Notes: generated by a model from the sequence alone, not told the origin. A stretch of DNA of 64,000 bases from Christiangramia oceanisediminis (GCF_022570735.2 NZ_JANCNS010000001.1:620001-684000); one strand, 5' to 3'. Positions 8,448-17,499 are shown, counted from the first letter of the stretch. Translations and numbers: made by a program.

Positions 8448-10289
8448 CTAAATCTGCTCTACAAAATCTGAAAAGACCTCTTTATGTTTTTCCAAATCAA
8501 GGTCTGGAGATACCGAAACCCTCGCGATATAATCCTTATCGGCCTCTTTGGTGGTTCCCTGGGTTGAAGTCGCCGGGATGGTCCAGTAACAACCTTTTAA
8601 CTGACCATAACTCACGCAATATTTGCTTTCGTTGGGAATACGGCTTATCATCATATCGATGAGCTGGTGGTTAAGAGCTCTTTTATAGGTTTCCCGTTCT
8701 TCAGCAGATTCGCCTTTAGTAGGCAGATCCAGAGAAAATACCGATGGTGTAAAGCCTTCTTCGGCCAGTTCTTCAGAAACAAAATTGATCCTGGCCTCCG
8801 GAAGAGTACTCTTTATATGATTTACAAATTCCCTGGTATTCTTATAGGCATCCCTGATTCTCTGATTCATAGAGGGCAGCTGTTCAGCCAGTATTTGAAC
8901 CTGTAAGGCAGTCGCCTCGTTGTCACAAAGCCTGATATGTTTTTCTAGTTTATCCATCAAATAGGCCGCCTTGCTGTTGGCGACACAGTAACCGGCTGTA
9001 CACTTTCCTCCGCTGGGAAATTTAGAACCACTAACGTAGGATAAAACCTTTACACCAGATAAGATCCCATCTTCCCCACAAAACTGAACATTTGGGCAAA
9101 AGGTTTGATCAAGTATGAATACCGGTTCAATCGCCGGTTCTCCAGACGGCGTTTTTCGTTGCTGGCTTAAAGCCTCTCGCAATTTATCCAGGTTTGGTAC
9201 CTCTACTCTTGGGTTGGTTGGGATCTCTGCGATGATATAAGGTACGGCATCTTCCTGCGCCACCTGTTCCAGCACTTTTGCTGTGCTTTGCACCATGTCG
9301 TTATCACGATCAACCGGCAGATCAAGAATCTCTACATTTTCAAGACTTGAAGCCACCCGCCTTGCCTGGTCGTTAGTCCCGCCGTAGCAATTTGGGGGCA
9401 CGATTATTTTGATAGCCTTACCTGGATGTTTCTCCTGTGCTTCATCAATTAGGCCCATCATGATCGCATATTGAACCGAGAGCCCGCAGGAACCCAAAAT
9501 TACTTTTGAATTCGTGGCCGTGATCTTATGAACCGAATCTATTACGCTTCTTTTATTTGCATCAAAATCGGAACTTTTATCTGAAATGGGTTTTCCTATA
9601 AACTTCCTTAGAGCGATATGACAATCGGCCGGGGTCATGGCGATGGTCTCCCTTCTTCTCACATGCTGAATTTCGGAAATATAGGCTTCGTTCCGGTCTC
9701 CATTCACCACGATAATGCTTCCCAGTTCATCCTGCAGACTGATGTAAAAATCGATTTTGGAATTCAGGTTTAGATCTCTCAGGTCATCTCCACTGGAAAT
9801 GAAGACATTACTACCATCAAAGTCTGTAATCTCTTTTATCCCATCTATTTTATTCACTTCAAAATCATAGCCATAAACTTCCTTTATGGTTGCGAAATCG
9901 AAACATTCAGGTAATTCACCCCTATAAATGATACGGGTCTTGCGCTGATCGAACAGGTTCTTTCTTAAAACAGCCAGCACTGGTGCCATTTTGGATGAAA
10001 AGGCGATTACATTTTCTGGTTTTAGACGATTCGTTTTGGCAATACCCCATTCCAACACAGAGGATAATGGATGCCCTAGGCGAATGTAATCAAAGGCCGT
10101 GGGTAGTTCTGCCAGAGAGCTGCCTCCTGCCTCAGATTTTTTATACAGGTTTTCGAACCTGTCAAGAAATTCTGTTTTAGCCAGGCTCTCATTGTAAATA
10201 TCCAGCCTGTGAGTGGTTAATTTTAACCAGTCTTCCGGCATGTTCTTCAATACATCCTCTAAATAGGCATACACCTTTTGCGCTTCCAT
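8448..10289 (-). CDS. Large PLP-dependent Cys/Met-metabolism-type enzyme
   Basis: The C-terminal two-thirds looks like a fold type I PLP enzyme of the Cys/Met metabolism (cystathionine lyase/synthase-like) superfamily. A Gly-rich loop GSCGLSVQYA, FILDQTFCPN (the PLP-ring Asp) and SYVSGSKFPSGGKCTAG (the PLP Lys) appear in the right order. At 613 aa it is far longer than the usual 380-420 aa; roughly the first 200 residues are an N-terminal domain I do not recognise. The frame extends to 10409, but that start lies inside a transcription terminator of the upstream gene, so ATG 10289 is chosen. The substrate is unknown. Confidence 0.75.
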   Translation of the reverse strand: MEAQKVYAYLEDVLKNMPEDWLKLTTHRLDIYNESLAKTEFLDRFENLYKKSEAGGSSLAELPTAFDYIRLGHPLSSVLEWGIAKTNRLKPENVIAFSSKMAPVLAVLRKNLFDQRKTRIIYRGELPECFDFATIKEVYGYDFEVNKIDGIKEITDFDGSNVFISSGDDLRDLNLNSKIDFYISLQDELGSIIVVNGDRNEAYISEIQHVRRRETIAMTPADCHIALRKFIGKPISDKSSDFDANKRSVIDSVHKITATNSKVILGSCGLSVQYAIMMGLIDEAQEKHPGKAIKIIVPPNCYGGTNDQARRVASSLENVEILDLPVDRDNDMVQSTAKVLEQVAQEDAVPYIIAEIPTNPRVEVPNLDKLREALSQQRKTPSGEPAIEPVFILDQTFCPNVQFCGEDGILSGVKVLSYVSGSKFPSGGKCTAGYCVANSKAAYLMDKLEKHIRLCDNEATALQVQILAEQLPSMNQRIRDAYKNTREFVNHIKSTLPEARINFVSEELAEEGFTPSVFSLDLPTKGESAEERETYKRALNHQLIDMMISRIPNESKYCVSYGQLKGCYWTIPATSTQGTTKEADKDYIARVSVSPDLDLEKHKEVFSDFVEQI

Positions 10290-10337
10290 ATCCTGTTTTT
10301 TAAATCGGCGGGGAATATAGCTGAATTTGCTTGTTTT

Positions 10338-10408
10338 AAAAAGCCCGGTGAGCGCTTTTTTCGGGAGGTAAGCCAAAAAGAAATGCCCCGGGTTCCTAAG
10401 CCAGGGCA
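10338..10408 (-). terminator. Tandem terminator hairpins downstream of the first haloperoxidase-like gene
   Basis: Read on the minus strand, TGCCCTGG (10401-10408) pairs with CCGGGGCA (10384-10391) across a 9-nt loop with one G-U pair, then runs into TTTCTTTTT. A second perfect hairpin, AAAAAGC/GCTTTTT (10338-10344 with 10354-10360), follows. The position right after the 10460-11851 gene and before the PLP enzyme separates the two transcription units. Confidence 0.7.
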
Positions 10409-10459
10409 TACTTCACCAGTTTTCAGAAAATTACCGTATTTGCATGCTTATTTCATTGT

Positions 10460-11851
10460 TTACTGGATCTTCTTGATCTCCCTCAGGTTATTTTCGAACA
10501 GGAACTTGCCGAGTTCACTGCCATGTCTTTCACCAACTTCAACACCTTGCCGGAAATCATAACCTGCATAGACCCCGAAAATGCCTTTCTCAGAAGCCAT
10601 TTCTGAAAAAGTCTTTATATGCCTGCTAACATCCGGTAGATAATACGGACTGGTGATCTCCACGTCAGCGATATCGCTATGAAAAAAGGCCCTGAATATT
10701 TCTGCCGCTGCTCCGCCACAATAAGCATTCGAAGGTGGAAATGTTGGATTAGGAGGAGTAGGAATAGGTGAAGAAGGAGACCAGTTCACATCGCCAATCG
10801 TGGCATCATTCCCGTCTACGTCTCCAGCCCTGATAGCAGTTATTGGTCGCCAGAAGGCGTAATAAAACTTCTCTTCGAAAGAAGCTATATAGGAGTCGAT
10901 AACCGACATTTGAATAAGGCCTATGAGCCTTGCCGCTTCCCAGCCATCAAGTTTTCTTTCCTCCACCAGGCTACGTGTTAACCTGTTCATGGAGCTGGAC
11001 GAAGTTTCTCTCCAGAAGAAACTAATCTGGGTTTGCTCCGGGGTGCGCAATGGACAATTGTTACAACCCAGCTCCTTCACTTCATTATAATCTGCCAGGT
11101 ATTCATCTGAATTAATTGCATAGGGAGCCTCATCCATAAACTGGTCGCTGGAAAGGATCCCGAAAGGTGTGAGTTCGCCAATATTGGCTCCAAAAACCGC
11201 ATTCACCGGCCACATGGGTGTAGGGAAAGCGAAGGGAGGATAATTGGCCTGGTAATCACCAGGCTCCGAGCCACCGGAGTAAGAAGTAAAACTGAATACA
11301 ACATCCCCTGCTCTTTTTGCCAGCATAGCCTGTGCTGCATCCTTCCCAATTTGAATCCCGCGTGATTTGAGTTCCGAATCCTCAATAGACGAAAGCAAAG
11401 TGCTTAGCTGTTCGTTTGCAGCAGTAGTGGCGACAGGATAGAGAGTTGCGATCATATCCCTGGCAGCCTGGGAAACAGCCGCATCTGCAATAGAATGAAT
11501 GTTCTTTTTGGTTATCCCGTCAAAATTCGCGTTGGAATTATCCAATGCATAGGTTTCATACTTTGGGATCACGTTGTTCAAAGCATCATGCATAGCGATT
11601 GTAACCATTGCATAGATCTTAACTTCTATAGGTTGAGGAAGCTGCTGATCCAGATACTCACTTAACAACTCGTTCCATTGAAGCACAACCTCATTGCTAT
11701 AGGAATTGATCATTCCGTTGTTGAAATTCTGCACTTTAGCGTCTGCAGCATAGAATAAATCAGAACCTTCCGGTTCAATGGAATCATTCTCACAGGATAT
11801 CATCCCAATGAAAATGAAAAGTCCTCCAAAAATCTTAATGGTTGTTTTCAT
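10460..11851 (-). CDS. Vanadium haloperoxidase-like lipoprotein with degenerate vanadate site
   Basis: A 463-aa lipoprotein (lipobox MISC) of the PAP2/vanadium haloperoxidase group and a close paralogue of the gene just upstream. The KX6RP motif is intact (Lys328, Arg335 in KFYYAFWRP). The other active-site motifs are lost: where the paralogue has PSTH this protein has PPSN (Asn375), and where the paralogue has SRIYIGYH it reads FGVYAGYD, so the vanadate-binding Arg and His are Gly and Asp. It is predicted to be inactive as a haloperoxidase or phosphatase, or to have changed function. The reading frame is intact, so it is not a pseudogene by sequence. Confidence 0.82.
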   Translation of the reverse strand: MKTTIKIFGGLFIFIGMISCENDSIEPEGSDLFYAADAKVQNFNNGMINSYSNEVVLQWNELLSEYLDQQLPQPIEVKIYAMVTIAMHDALNNVIPKYETYALDNSNANFDGITKKNIHSIADAAVSQAARDMIATLYPVATTAANEQLSTLLSSIEDSELKSRGIQIGKDAAQAMLAKRAGDVVFSFTSYSGGSEPGDYQANYPPFAFPTPMWPVNAVFGANIGELTPFGILSSDQFMDEAPYAINSDEYLADYNEVKELGCNNCPLRTPEQTQISFFWRETSSSSMNRLTRSLVEERKLDGWEAARLIGLIQMSVIDSYIASFEEKFYYAFWRPITAIRAGDVDGNDATIGDVNWSPSSPIPTPPNPTFPPSNAYCGGAAAEIFRAFFHSDIADVEITSPYYLPDVSRHIKTFSEMASEKGIFGVYAGYDFRQGVEVGERHGSELGKFLFENNLREIKKIQ

Positions 11852-11867
11852 AATTAAAAATTTAATT

Positions 11868-11894
11868 GTTAGAATATTGACAATGAAGGGCTTG
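11868..11894 (-). repeat. Duplicated upstream segment, copy 1
   Basis: A 27-bp segment just upstream of the 10460-11851 gene that matches 13449-13475 at 26 of 27 positions. It sits at almost the same distance from the start codon in both paralogues, so the tandem duplication included the leader or promoter. Confidence 0.8.
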
Positions 11895-11954
11895 TCTATG
11901 CAAAATTCGAATTAATACTTCAAATAGAAGTGGTAAGAAAGCGACATGGTTACA

Positions 11955-11998
11955 CAAAAAAGAAAGACCAGAACAGGTTAAGGTATCTGGTCTTTCTT
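11955..11998 (-). terminator. Strong intrinsic terminator after the second haloperoxidase-like gene
   Basis: A perfect 13-bp stem: 11960-11972 pairs with 11986-11998 (AAGAAAGACCAGA and its complement) around a 13-nt loop. On the minus strand it is followed by a run of T residues. It lies 42 bp past the stop of the 12040-13428 gene. Confidence 0.88.
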
Positions 11999-12039
11999 GA
12001 AATAAAGCTTGGATGCCTCGCACCCACATTATTCAAAGT

Positions 12040-13428
12040 CTATAATACTTTCTTTATTTCCCTTAGGTTATTCTCGAAAACATAATTCCCAAGTTCTTTT
12101 CCCTGTCTTTCCCCAACTTGCACAGCGTGACGGAAGTGATATCCTATATAGATCCTGGATATGGCTGTTTCATAAGACATTTGTGAAAAGGTTTTGATAT
12201 GCCTTTCAACTCCTGGTAAATAGTAAGGGCTTATCAAATCAAGATTTAGCTGGTCGCTGTTGAAAAACGACTTAAAAACTGCGGCAGCAGCCCCTCCCGC
12301 ATAAGCGTGAGTGGAGGGATATTCGGCTGTTGGAGGAGTAAAGAAACTGGAAGTCCAGTTAACATCTCCAACGGTTTCATCTACCCCGTCAAAATCACCA
12401 AGGCGAATTGCACTCACTGGTCTCCAGAATTTATAATAGGCCTTGCCCTCAAAGGAAGCGATATAGGCATCTACTACGGCCATTTCAACCAAAGCAACCA
12501 GCCTGGCTGCTTCCCAGCCGTCAAGTTTTCTTTGTTCAATCAGGGTCCTGGCCAGCCTGTTCATGGAACTAGAATTGCTCTCGATCCAGAATGCACCAAT
12601 TTCGGTTTGCTCTTCAGTTCGCATCGGGCAGTTCACGCAGCCCAGGGTTTTGGTTTCATTGTAATCGGCTATATATTCCTGTGAATTTAGAGGATACTGA
12701 GGTTCATCCCTGAACTGATCTCCAGAAAGGATCCCAAAGCCTGGCAATTCTCCCATATTAGGGGCATAAGCCGCCTTTTCTGGCCATATTGGGGGATTAG
12801 CCAGTAAAAATGGCATAAAATCCACCCTGAATTCTCCTGGTTCTGAGCCTCCGTAATAACTTGAAAAAATTAAGGGGAAATCTGTCGCTCGTTGACCGAG
12901 CATGGCAGCGGCCGCATTTTTACCTATTTCAATTCCCCGGGATTTCAGTTCGGAATCTTCGATCCCCTCTAAAACAGAAGCCAGCTTAGCATTTGCAGCT
13001 CCCGTAGATGGAGGATAAAGCTGCACCATCATATCCCGTGCTGCCTGGGAAACGGCAGCGTCTGCAATAGAATGAATGTTCTTTTTGGTGATCCCGCTAG
13101 CATCTACCTCAGAATTGTCCAGGGCATAGGTCTCATATTTTGGCACTACGTTATTTAGGGCATCATGCACAGCAATAGTCACCATTGCGTAGATCTTGGA
13201 TTCGGCTGGTAAGGGCAAGCTATTATCTATAGATTGAGCTAAAACTTCATTCCACTGCAACACTACAGAATTGCTGTAAGAATTGATCATTCCATTGTTG
13301 AAATTCTGCCCTTTAGCGTCGGCGGAAAACAAAGCATCGGCACTCTCCGGCTCGATAGCATCTTTTTCGCAGGATATCAGCCCAATGGACAGCATGAATC
13401 CTCCTAATATTTTAATGATTGATTTCAT
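12040..13428 (-). CDS. Vanadium-dependent haloperoxidase-like lipoprotein (PAP2 superfamily)
   Basis: A 462-aa lipoprotein (lipobox LISC). All vanadate-site motifs of the vanadium haloperoxidase / PAP2 phosphatase superfamily are present: KX6RP (Lys329, Arg336), PSxH (His374 in PSTHAY) and SRX5H (Arg425, His431 in SRIYIGYH). It would oxidise halide with peroxide or hydrolyse phosphate, at the cell envelope. The C-terminal ends of both paralogues are nearly identical (FENNLREIKK). An AraC-type regulator gene lies 115 bp upstream on the same strand. Confidence 0.87.
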   Translation of the reverse strand: MKSIIKILGGFMLSIGLISCEKDAIEPESADALFSADAKGQNFNNGMINSYSNSVVLQWNEVLAQSIDNSLPLPAESKIYAMVTIAVHDALNNVVPKYETYALDNSEVDASGITKKNIHSIADAAVSQAARDMMVQLYPPSTGAANAKLASVLEGIEDSELKSRGIEIGKNAAAAMLGQRATDFPLIFSSYYGGSEPGEFRVDFMPFLLANPPIWPEKAAYAPNMGELPGFGILSGDQFRDEPQYPLNSQEYIADYNETKTLGCVNCPMRTEEQTEIGAFWIESNSSSMNRLARTLIEQRKLDGWEAARLVALVEMAVVDAYIASFEGKAYYKFWRPVSAIRLGDFDGVDETVGDVNWTSSFFTPPTAEYPSTHAYAGGAAAAVFKSFFNSDQLNLDLISPYYLPGVERHIKTFSQMSYETAISRIYIGYHFRHAVQVGERQGKELGNYVFENNLREIKKVL

Positions 13429-13448
13429 AATTGAAAAATTTAAATGAT

Positions 13449-13475
13449 GTTAGAATTTTGACAATGAAGGGCTTG
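13449..13475 (-). repeat. Duplicated upstream segment, copy 2
   Basis: Partner of the segment at 11868-11894, 21 bp from the start codon of the intact haloperoxidase-like gene. Confidence 0.8.
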
Positions 13476-13543
13476 CCAATGTAAATTTGAAGATTTAAAA
13501 TCACCTCTCGGTGGTAAAAAAACGACATCATTTAAAGCTTTGA

Positions 13544-14371
13544 TCAGCGCAATCCCAACGCCCTTTCAAGTGACCGGGATTCTTCCACGAGGAAACCTTT
13601 TGGGGTAGAATTCGTAAATTCTTTATAATCCCTTACCAGGTGCTGATAATCGTTATATCCAAAATTAATCGACACGTCAAGCCAGTTAGGCCTAAGGTTT
13701 TCAATGCCCAGGTAGTAGGTTTTGCTGAATCTAGCGATACGGGCAAAATATTTAGGGCTTACCCCTACGTAGTCGCGGGATTGTCGTTCAAACTGGCGAA
13801 TAGAAAGGCAGGCTTCCCTCGCCAGCCAGTCCAGGTTGCAATTACTGGTATTTCGAAGCATATAATCGAAGATCCTTTCGGTTCTTCTCAAAGGAATTTT
13901 AGGACTTGCGGTTAGTTCTATTAAAAATAGTTCTATAATACCGATCATCTCCTGCAGGTTTTCACAACTGCCAAGCCTGTTATTTACCTCTCGTGCCTTT
14001 TTTGGATAAACCGCCTCCAGGTCTACAACCTGGTCTATAAGCAGGCTAAAGGGGATTCCTGTTAAACGATGCAAAGCTCCCGGTTTGAAAACCACCAGAA
14101 TGATGATAATTTCGCTGTTCAAACTTACCCGGTCTATGCGCCTGGTATATTGCCCCGCTATTACCGATCTGGGTCTTATGACCTTTAGCGGATCATATGC
14201 AAAATTGACTGTCTCGGCGCCTCGGGGATAAAAAATGATACATTGCTCGGGATGTGGCGGATAAGGCTTTGGAAAGGGCTTCATTCCCGGTGGAATGACA
14301 AAATGACGAATCCTGTACAGGTTTACGTATTCCTGTAAAGCCTTACATGGATCGAGATTCTGGAAGATCAT
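13544..14371 (-). CDS. AraC family transcriptional regulator
   Basis: 275 aa. The N-terminal half resembles the DUF6597 ligand-binding domain found in AraC-like regulators (HPEQCIIFYPRGAETV, then RSVIAGQYTRR). The C-terminal 100 residues form the double helix-turn-helix: LDWLAREACLSIRQFERQSRDYVG for helices of the first HTH (split here by eye) and SINFGYNDYQHLVRDYKEF for the second. It lies directly upstream of the haloperoxidase-like pair on the same strand, so it may control them, but no operator was identified. Confidence 0.87.
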   Translation of the reverse strand: MIFQNLDPCKALQEYVNLYRIRHFVIPPGMKPFPKPYPPHPEQCIIFYPRGAETVNFAYDPLKVIRPRSVIAGQYTRRIDRVSLNSEIIIILVVFKPGALHRLTGIPFSLLIDQVVDLEAVYPKKAREVNNRLGSCENLQEMIGIIELFLIELTASPKIPLRRTERIFDYMLRNTSNCNLDWLAREACLSIRQFERQSRDYVGVSPKYFARIARFSKTYYLGIENLRPNWLDVSINFGYNDYQHLVRDYKEFTNSTPKGFLVEESRSLERALGLR

Positions 14372-14501
14372 TTACCCCTACGCTAATGATTTTCAACAAA
14401 TTAAAAATCACTTAAAATTACGCAAATAGAGGATTCCCTCTCAGGAGGGAAAACAATAAATTTTCACCTTAAAGAGTTGGATTTTGAAGATTTAGATCGA
14501 T

Positions 14502-14915
14502 TTATAAACTATAGATCATTGCGGCAGCGAAAGGCAAAGTGATCAGGGCCGAAATGAGCGCGGGCTTATGCCAGCTTTTCTTTTCGAATTCGGTTTCCCG
14601 GCCTATATAACGGTTCCAGAAAAATTCGTTCAGAATTACACCTCCCAGGATATTTAAGGGTATTCCTAAATTGGTTTGAAGCTCTACCGTATTCAATGTA
14701 ATCGCGGTCCCTATAGTAAAGATGATTCCAAAAACAAGCACCTCTATCCTGGCCTTCTTCTCCCCCAGCTGCTTGAGGTTGCTCATCAGGATCACAGTCC
14801 CGAAGATGGTTGAAAACATCACCGAAAAGATATAGATAACTCTTTTTGAATATAGCCTGGGCAGGTTTTCCTGTGCCGATCTTTGCTCTGATACCTGGGA
14901 TTGGTTTTCTGTCAT
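14502..14915 (-). CDS. Small integral membrane protein, unknown
   Basis: 137 aa. A polar N-terminal tail of about 25 residues is followed by four hydrophobic segments (near residues 28-48, 60-78, 82-100 and 118-136). No family recognised. An overlapping reading frame at 14566-14940 on the same strand is rejected because it lacks this regular membrane pattern. The gene is single, with spacers of over 75 bp on both sides. Confidence 0.6.
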   Translation of the reverse strand: MTENQSQVSEQRSAQENLPRLYSKRVIYIFSVMFSTIFGTVILMSNLKQLGEKKARIEVLVFGIIFTIGTAITLNTVELQTNLGIPLNILGGVILNEFFWNRYIGRETEFEKKSWHKPALISALITLPFAAAMIYSL

Positions 14916-14994
14916 CTTCGATCAAAATTTGAGGATGCAAAAATACTCTTTTTAAAAGGAACTTTCAATCCACCCCATTAGAGAAATAAAGGAA

Positions 14995-15777
14995 CTATTT
15001 TTCCTTCTGGCAGGCCGGGCAAAAATAGGTGCTTCTACCAGATATCTTCATCATTTCGATCTTCCCGTTAGCCTTTGGACAATTGGCTCCAGGTTCGCGA
15101 TGACCGGTTAGGTAATTCTCAGGCAGGCTTTCACCTGAGGCCCTGCGATCGCTAACCGTTTCCAGAACCTCGATCATTTTAGCATAGAGTTTATCCACTT
15201 CATCTTCTGAAAGATCGGACGGACTCGTTTTTGGATGTATCTCTGCCTGGAACAGCATTTCATCGGCGTACATATTCCCAATACCCGCTATAAGACTTTG
15301 ATTAGTAAGCGCTCCCTTGATACTTCCCCGTTTTTTATCCAGAAGTTTTCGGAATTCAGCTTTGCTGAAGGCTAGTGCATCCTTCCCGATGGAATGTTCT
15401 TCTAGAAAATCATCCATGCTATCGGTTAGATATATCTTACCTAGTTTACGTGCACAGATAAAGAACAACTTGGCAGCATCCTCGAACATCAGGTAAAAGG
15501 CCGTGTATTCTGGCGGATCATCTTCATGCGAAAAATCGAATTTCCCGGTCATTCCGAAATGAAAAACCAGGAATTTGCCATTTTTCATTTCCAGGAAAAG
15601 ATATTTCCCGTGCCGAATGGCCTGGGAAATTTCGGTACCTATAAGTTGTTTTTCTGCTTCGCTGGCCGAAACCTCTAGCAATTTTGGTACTGGCACGTGT
15701 ACAGACCTGATCTTATTATGAAGAGCGGTGCCATCTACATATTTCTTATAATAGGATATTTCTGGTAATTCCGGCAT
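14995..15777 (-). CDS. Fpg/Nei family DNA glycosylase with incomplete zinc finger
   Basis: Base-excision-repair glycosylase/AP lyase that removes oxidised bases. The frame opens 18 bp upstream, but the catalytic N-terminus must be Pro after the initiator Met, so ATG 15777 is right: it gives MPELPE with Pro2 and Glu3. Also visible are RHGKYLFLEM (catalytic Lys region) and the helix-two-turn-helix GIGNMYADEML. The C-terminal zinc finger should have four Cys. Here the first pair reads CPKAN instead of CxxC, while the second pair (FCPACQ) is intact, so one zinc ligand is missing. 260 aa, normal length. Confidence 0.88.
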   Translation of the reverse strand: MPELPEISYYKKYVDGTALHNKIRSVHVPVPKLLEVSASEAEKQLIGTEISQAIRHGKYLFLEMKNGKFLVFHFGMTGKFDFSHEDDPPEYTAFYLMFEDAAKLFFICARKLGKIYLTDSMDDFLEEHSIGKDALAFSKAEFRKLLDKKRGSIKGALTNQSLIAGIGNMYADEMLFQAEIHPKTSPSDLSEDEVDKLYAKMIEVLETVSDRRASGESLPENYLTGHREPGANCPKANGKIEMMKISGRSTYFCPACQKEK

Positions 15778-15852
15778 GATGGTTCTTTTTTCCAATTTAG
15801 TAAGATGCCGTGAGAAATTCTTTTAAGGCTTTATTAAAAAAGAGAATCCAAT

Positions 15853-16320
15853 TTAGCTTTTGATCTCCTGGTTTAACTGCCGGGCTTCCTGCCGGGCTTT
15901 TTTATCCTTTTCAGTCCCAATTGCAATACCAATGCCCATCCCAATTGGAATTCCAATTCCTATAAATGCAGTATTACCCAGGAAAGAAGAAAAAGCGACA
16001 CCCAAAGGCAATCCAAAGACCGACATCCCTAGTGCCAGCCACATGTTCCGGTAATAGTTCACCGGCACCAGTTTGGCTTGCCTTTCCAGCAATTTCAAAA
16101 TAGCATGTTTTTGTTTATTTAGGAATTTTAACTCCTTTCTATTGGTTTCAAATTTCGCATCATTCAATTGATCGATATGATTGTTCAACTGTGAGACCAG
16201 GTTTCCAGGAAGTTTACGTTCTTCCAGTTCATCGATAAGGCGAGAAAGCTGAAAATATTCAGCCTCAATTTTTGTTTTTGGTTCGTCATTGATAGGCCTC
16301 CTTATCTTATTTAACTTCAT
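15853..16320 (-). CDS. Membrane protein with coiled-coil N-terminus, unknown
   Basis: 155 aa. The first 85 residues are highly charged and helical and probably form a coiled coil. Two membrane segments follow (about 92-112 and 115-135). The second is strikingly Gly-rich with repeated GxGxxxG spacing (GIGIPIGMGIGIAIG), as in tightly packed helices. A charged tail closes the protein. No family recognised. It lies 75 bp beyond the glycosylase start on the same strand. Confidence 0.6.
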   Translation of the reverse strand: MKLNKIRRPINDEPKTKIEAEYFQLSRLIDELEERKLPGNLVSQLNNHIDQLNDAKFETNRKELKFLNKQKHAILKLLERQAKLVPVNYYRNMWLALGMSVFGLPLGVAFSSFLGNTAFIGIGIPIGMGIGIAIGTEKDKKARQEARQLNQEIKS

Positions 16321-16432
16321 GGCTACAGGCTTTTGAAATTGAAATTTAATGAAAAGGTAAACAAATCAAACATTAGATAACAGGGGAATAGTCCCGGGAA
16401 CCAAAGCCAGAAGAGTCCTTGATCCTTAGTAA

Positions 16433-16732
16433 CTAGATCCAAATGCTCAAATCAAGCACCTCACCTTCCTGCAATCCGGCGCGTGAGCGGATATCGGCTT
16501 TAATGGGCAGCAGGTAAGTTTGTATTTTCGTATCGAACCAGATCGCGGTCTCCCACCTAAACCTGTCCAGGCCGGCGGTCACCTTCATTCTACCCCAGCC
16601 TTCTTCCTGCCATTTCAGGTTATTCCTGATCTCTTCTGAAATTTCCTTCGGAAGGGACACAAAGAACCAGCCGCCTTTGCCTTCATATTTCCATAAAGTT
16701 GCTGAAAATTCATATTTGATCTGTGCCTGCAC
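16433..16732 (-). CDS. DUF1905 family protein
   Basis: About 99 aa covering one DUF1905 domain: starts VQAQIKYEFSATLWKY, then GWFFVSLPKE, GWGRMKVTAGL and a closing LQEGEVLDLSI. In other bacteria the domain occurs alone or fused to YdeI-like (OmdA) regions; its role is unclear. The frame is open to ATG 16774, inside the GNAT gene. A GTG at 16732 sits one base after the GNAT stop and exactly at the domain start, so translational coupling from there is preferred. The 16774 start cannot be excluded. Confidence 0.72.
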   Translation of the reverse strand: MQAQIKYEFSATLWKYEGKGGWFFVSLPKEISEEIRNNLKWQEEGWGRMKVTAGLDRFRWETAIWFDTKIQTYLLPIKADIRSRAGLQEGEVLDLSIWI

Positions 16733-16733
16733 C

Positions 16734-17237
16734 TTATTTTGATATACTGAAAGTCTTTTCGAGCACATAATCATCCATCACAAAACCATTACCAATATCC
16801 TGTACTATGGCATCCACCTGGACAAATCCCATTTTTTCATAAGCCCTTATGGAATTCGAATTATACTTGTTAACCGTAAGTTTTATTTTCTGAATACCTG
16901 AAATGCCGGCCTGTTCCTTTAGGAACTCGAGAGCCTTTTTACCAATCCCCTTGCCTCTTTGAGATTTCAATACATAAATCTTGCTTAGGAAAAGGTGATC
17001 CTTTTCAAGTCTGTACGAAAGGTAGCCTACAGGCTCCTCGTCCTGCTCCAGGAGAAAATACTTTACAGCCTGATCCAGTTGTTGCCTGATCGCAGTTGCC
17101 GACTGGAATTTATCAAGCATATAATCAACCTGGTCTTTTCCGATTATAGGAGTATAATGCTCGGTCCATATTTCCCTGGCGAGGCGAGCTACCGGCTCGA
17201 TAGTTTTGGTGCCGGTAACGGGTATTATTCTGAACAT
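16734..17237 (-). CDS. GNAT family N-acetyltransferase
   Basis: A 167-aa acetyl-CoA-dependent acetyltransferase. Motif A reads LSKIYVLKSQRGKGIGKKAL with the pyrophosphate-binding QRGKGIG. Motif B is in NSIRAYEKMGF. The frame extends to 17297, but MFRIIPV at 17237 gives the standard GNAT start. The gene is followed immediately by the DUF1905 gene. The substrate cannot be inferred. Confidence 0.87.
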   Translation of the reverse strand: MFRIIPVTGTKTIEPVARLAREIWTEHYTPIIGKDQVDYMLDKFQSATAIRQQLDQAVKYFLLEQDEEPVGYLSYRLEKDHLFLSKIYVLKSQRGKGIGKKALEFLKEQAGISGIQKIKLTVNKYNSNSIRAYEKMGFVQVDAIVQDIGNGFVMDDYVLEKTFSISK

Positions 17238-17499
17238 GGGTTTTAGAGAGATTAAAAATATTGTACCTGGTATTTCTAGTATTGGAAAGTTACTCAAATA
17301 TTACATAAAATTATCCTGATTTCTTGATTAGGTCGTAGGAAAGCTAAATTGGCCAGATCACCGGCAGACTGCAGGCGATGCGGCGCGGACAGCATCCAGG
17401 TTATCGGAGATAAATGGTAAAAGAACAGAAAAACCAGCCACTTCAGCCTTAGATTTTCCAGGTAGGTTTTAAAATTTTGGATTGGACCAGCGGACTAAT

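Noticed and set aside
10290..10409. N-terminal 40-residue extension of the PLP enzyme
   Set aside because: The extended start lies within a terminator hairpin of the upstream gene and the extension reads like non-coding DNA.
14566..14940. Minus-strand 124-aa frame overlapping the 14502-14915 membrane protein
   Set aside because: Same strand, different frame; lacks the regular membrane segments seen in the chosen frame.
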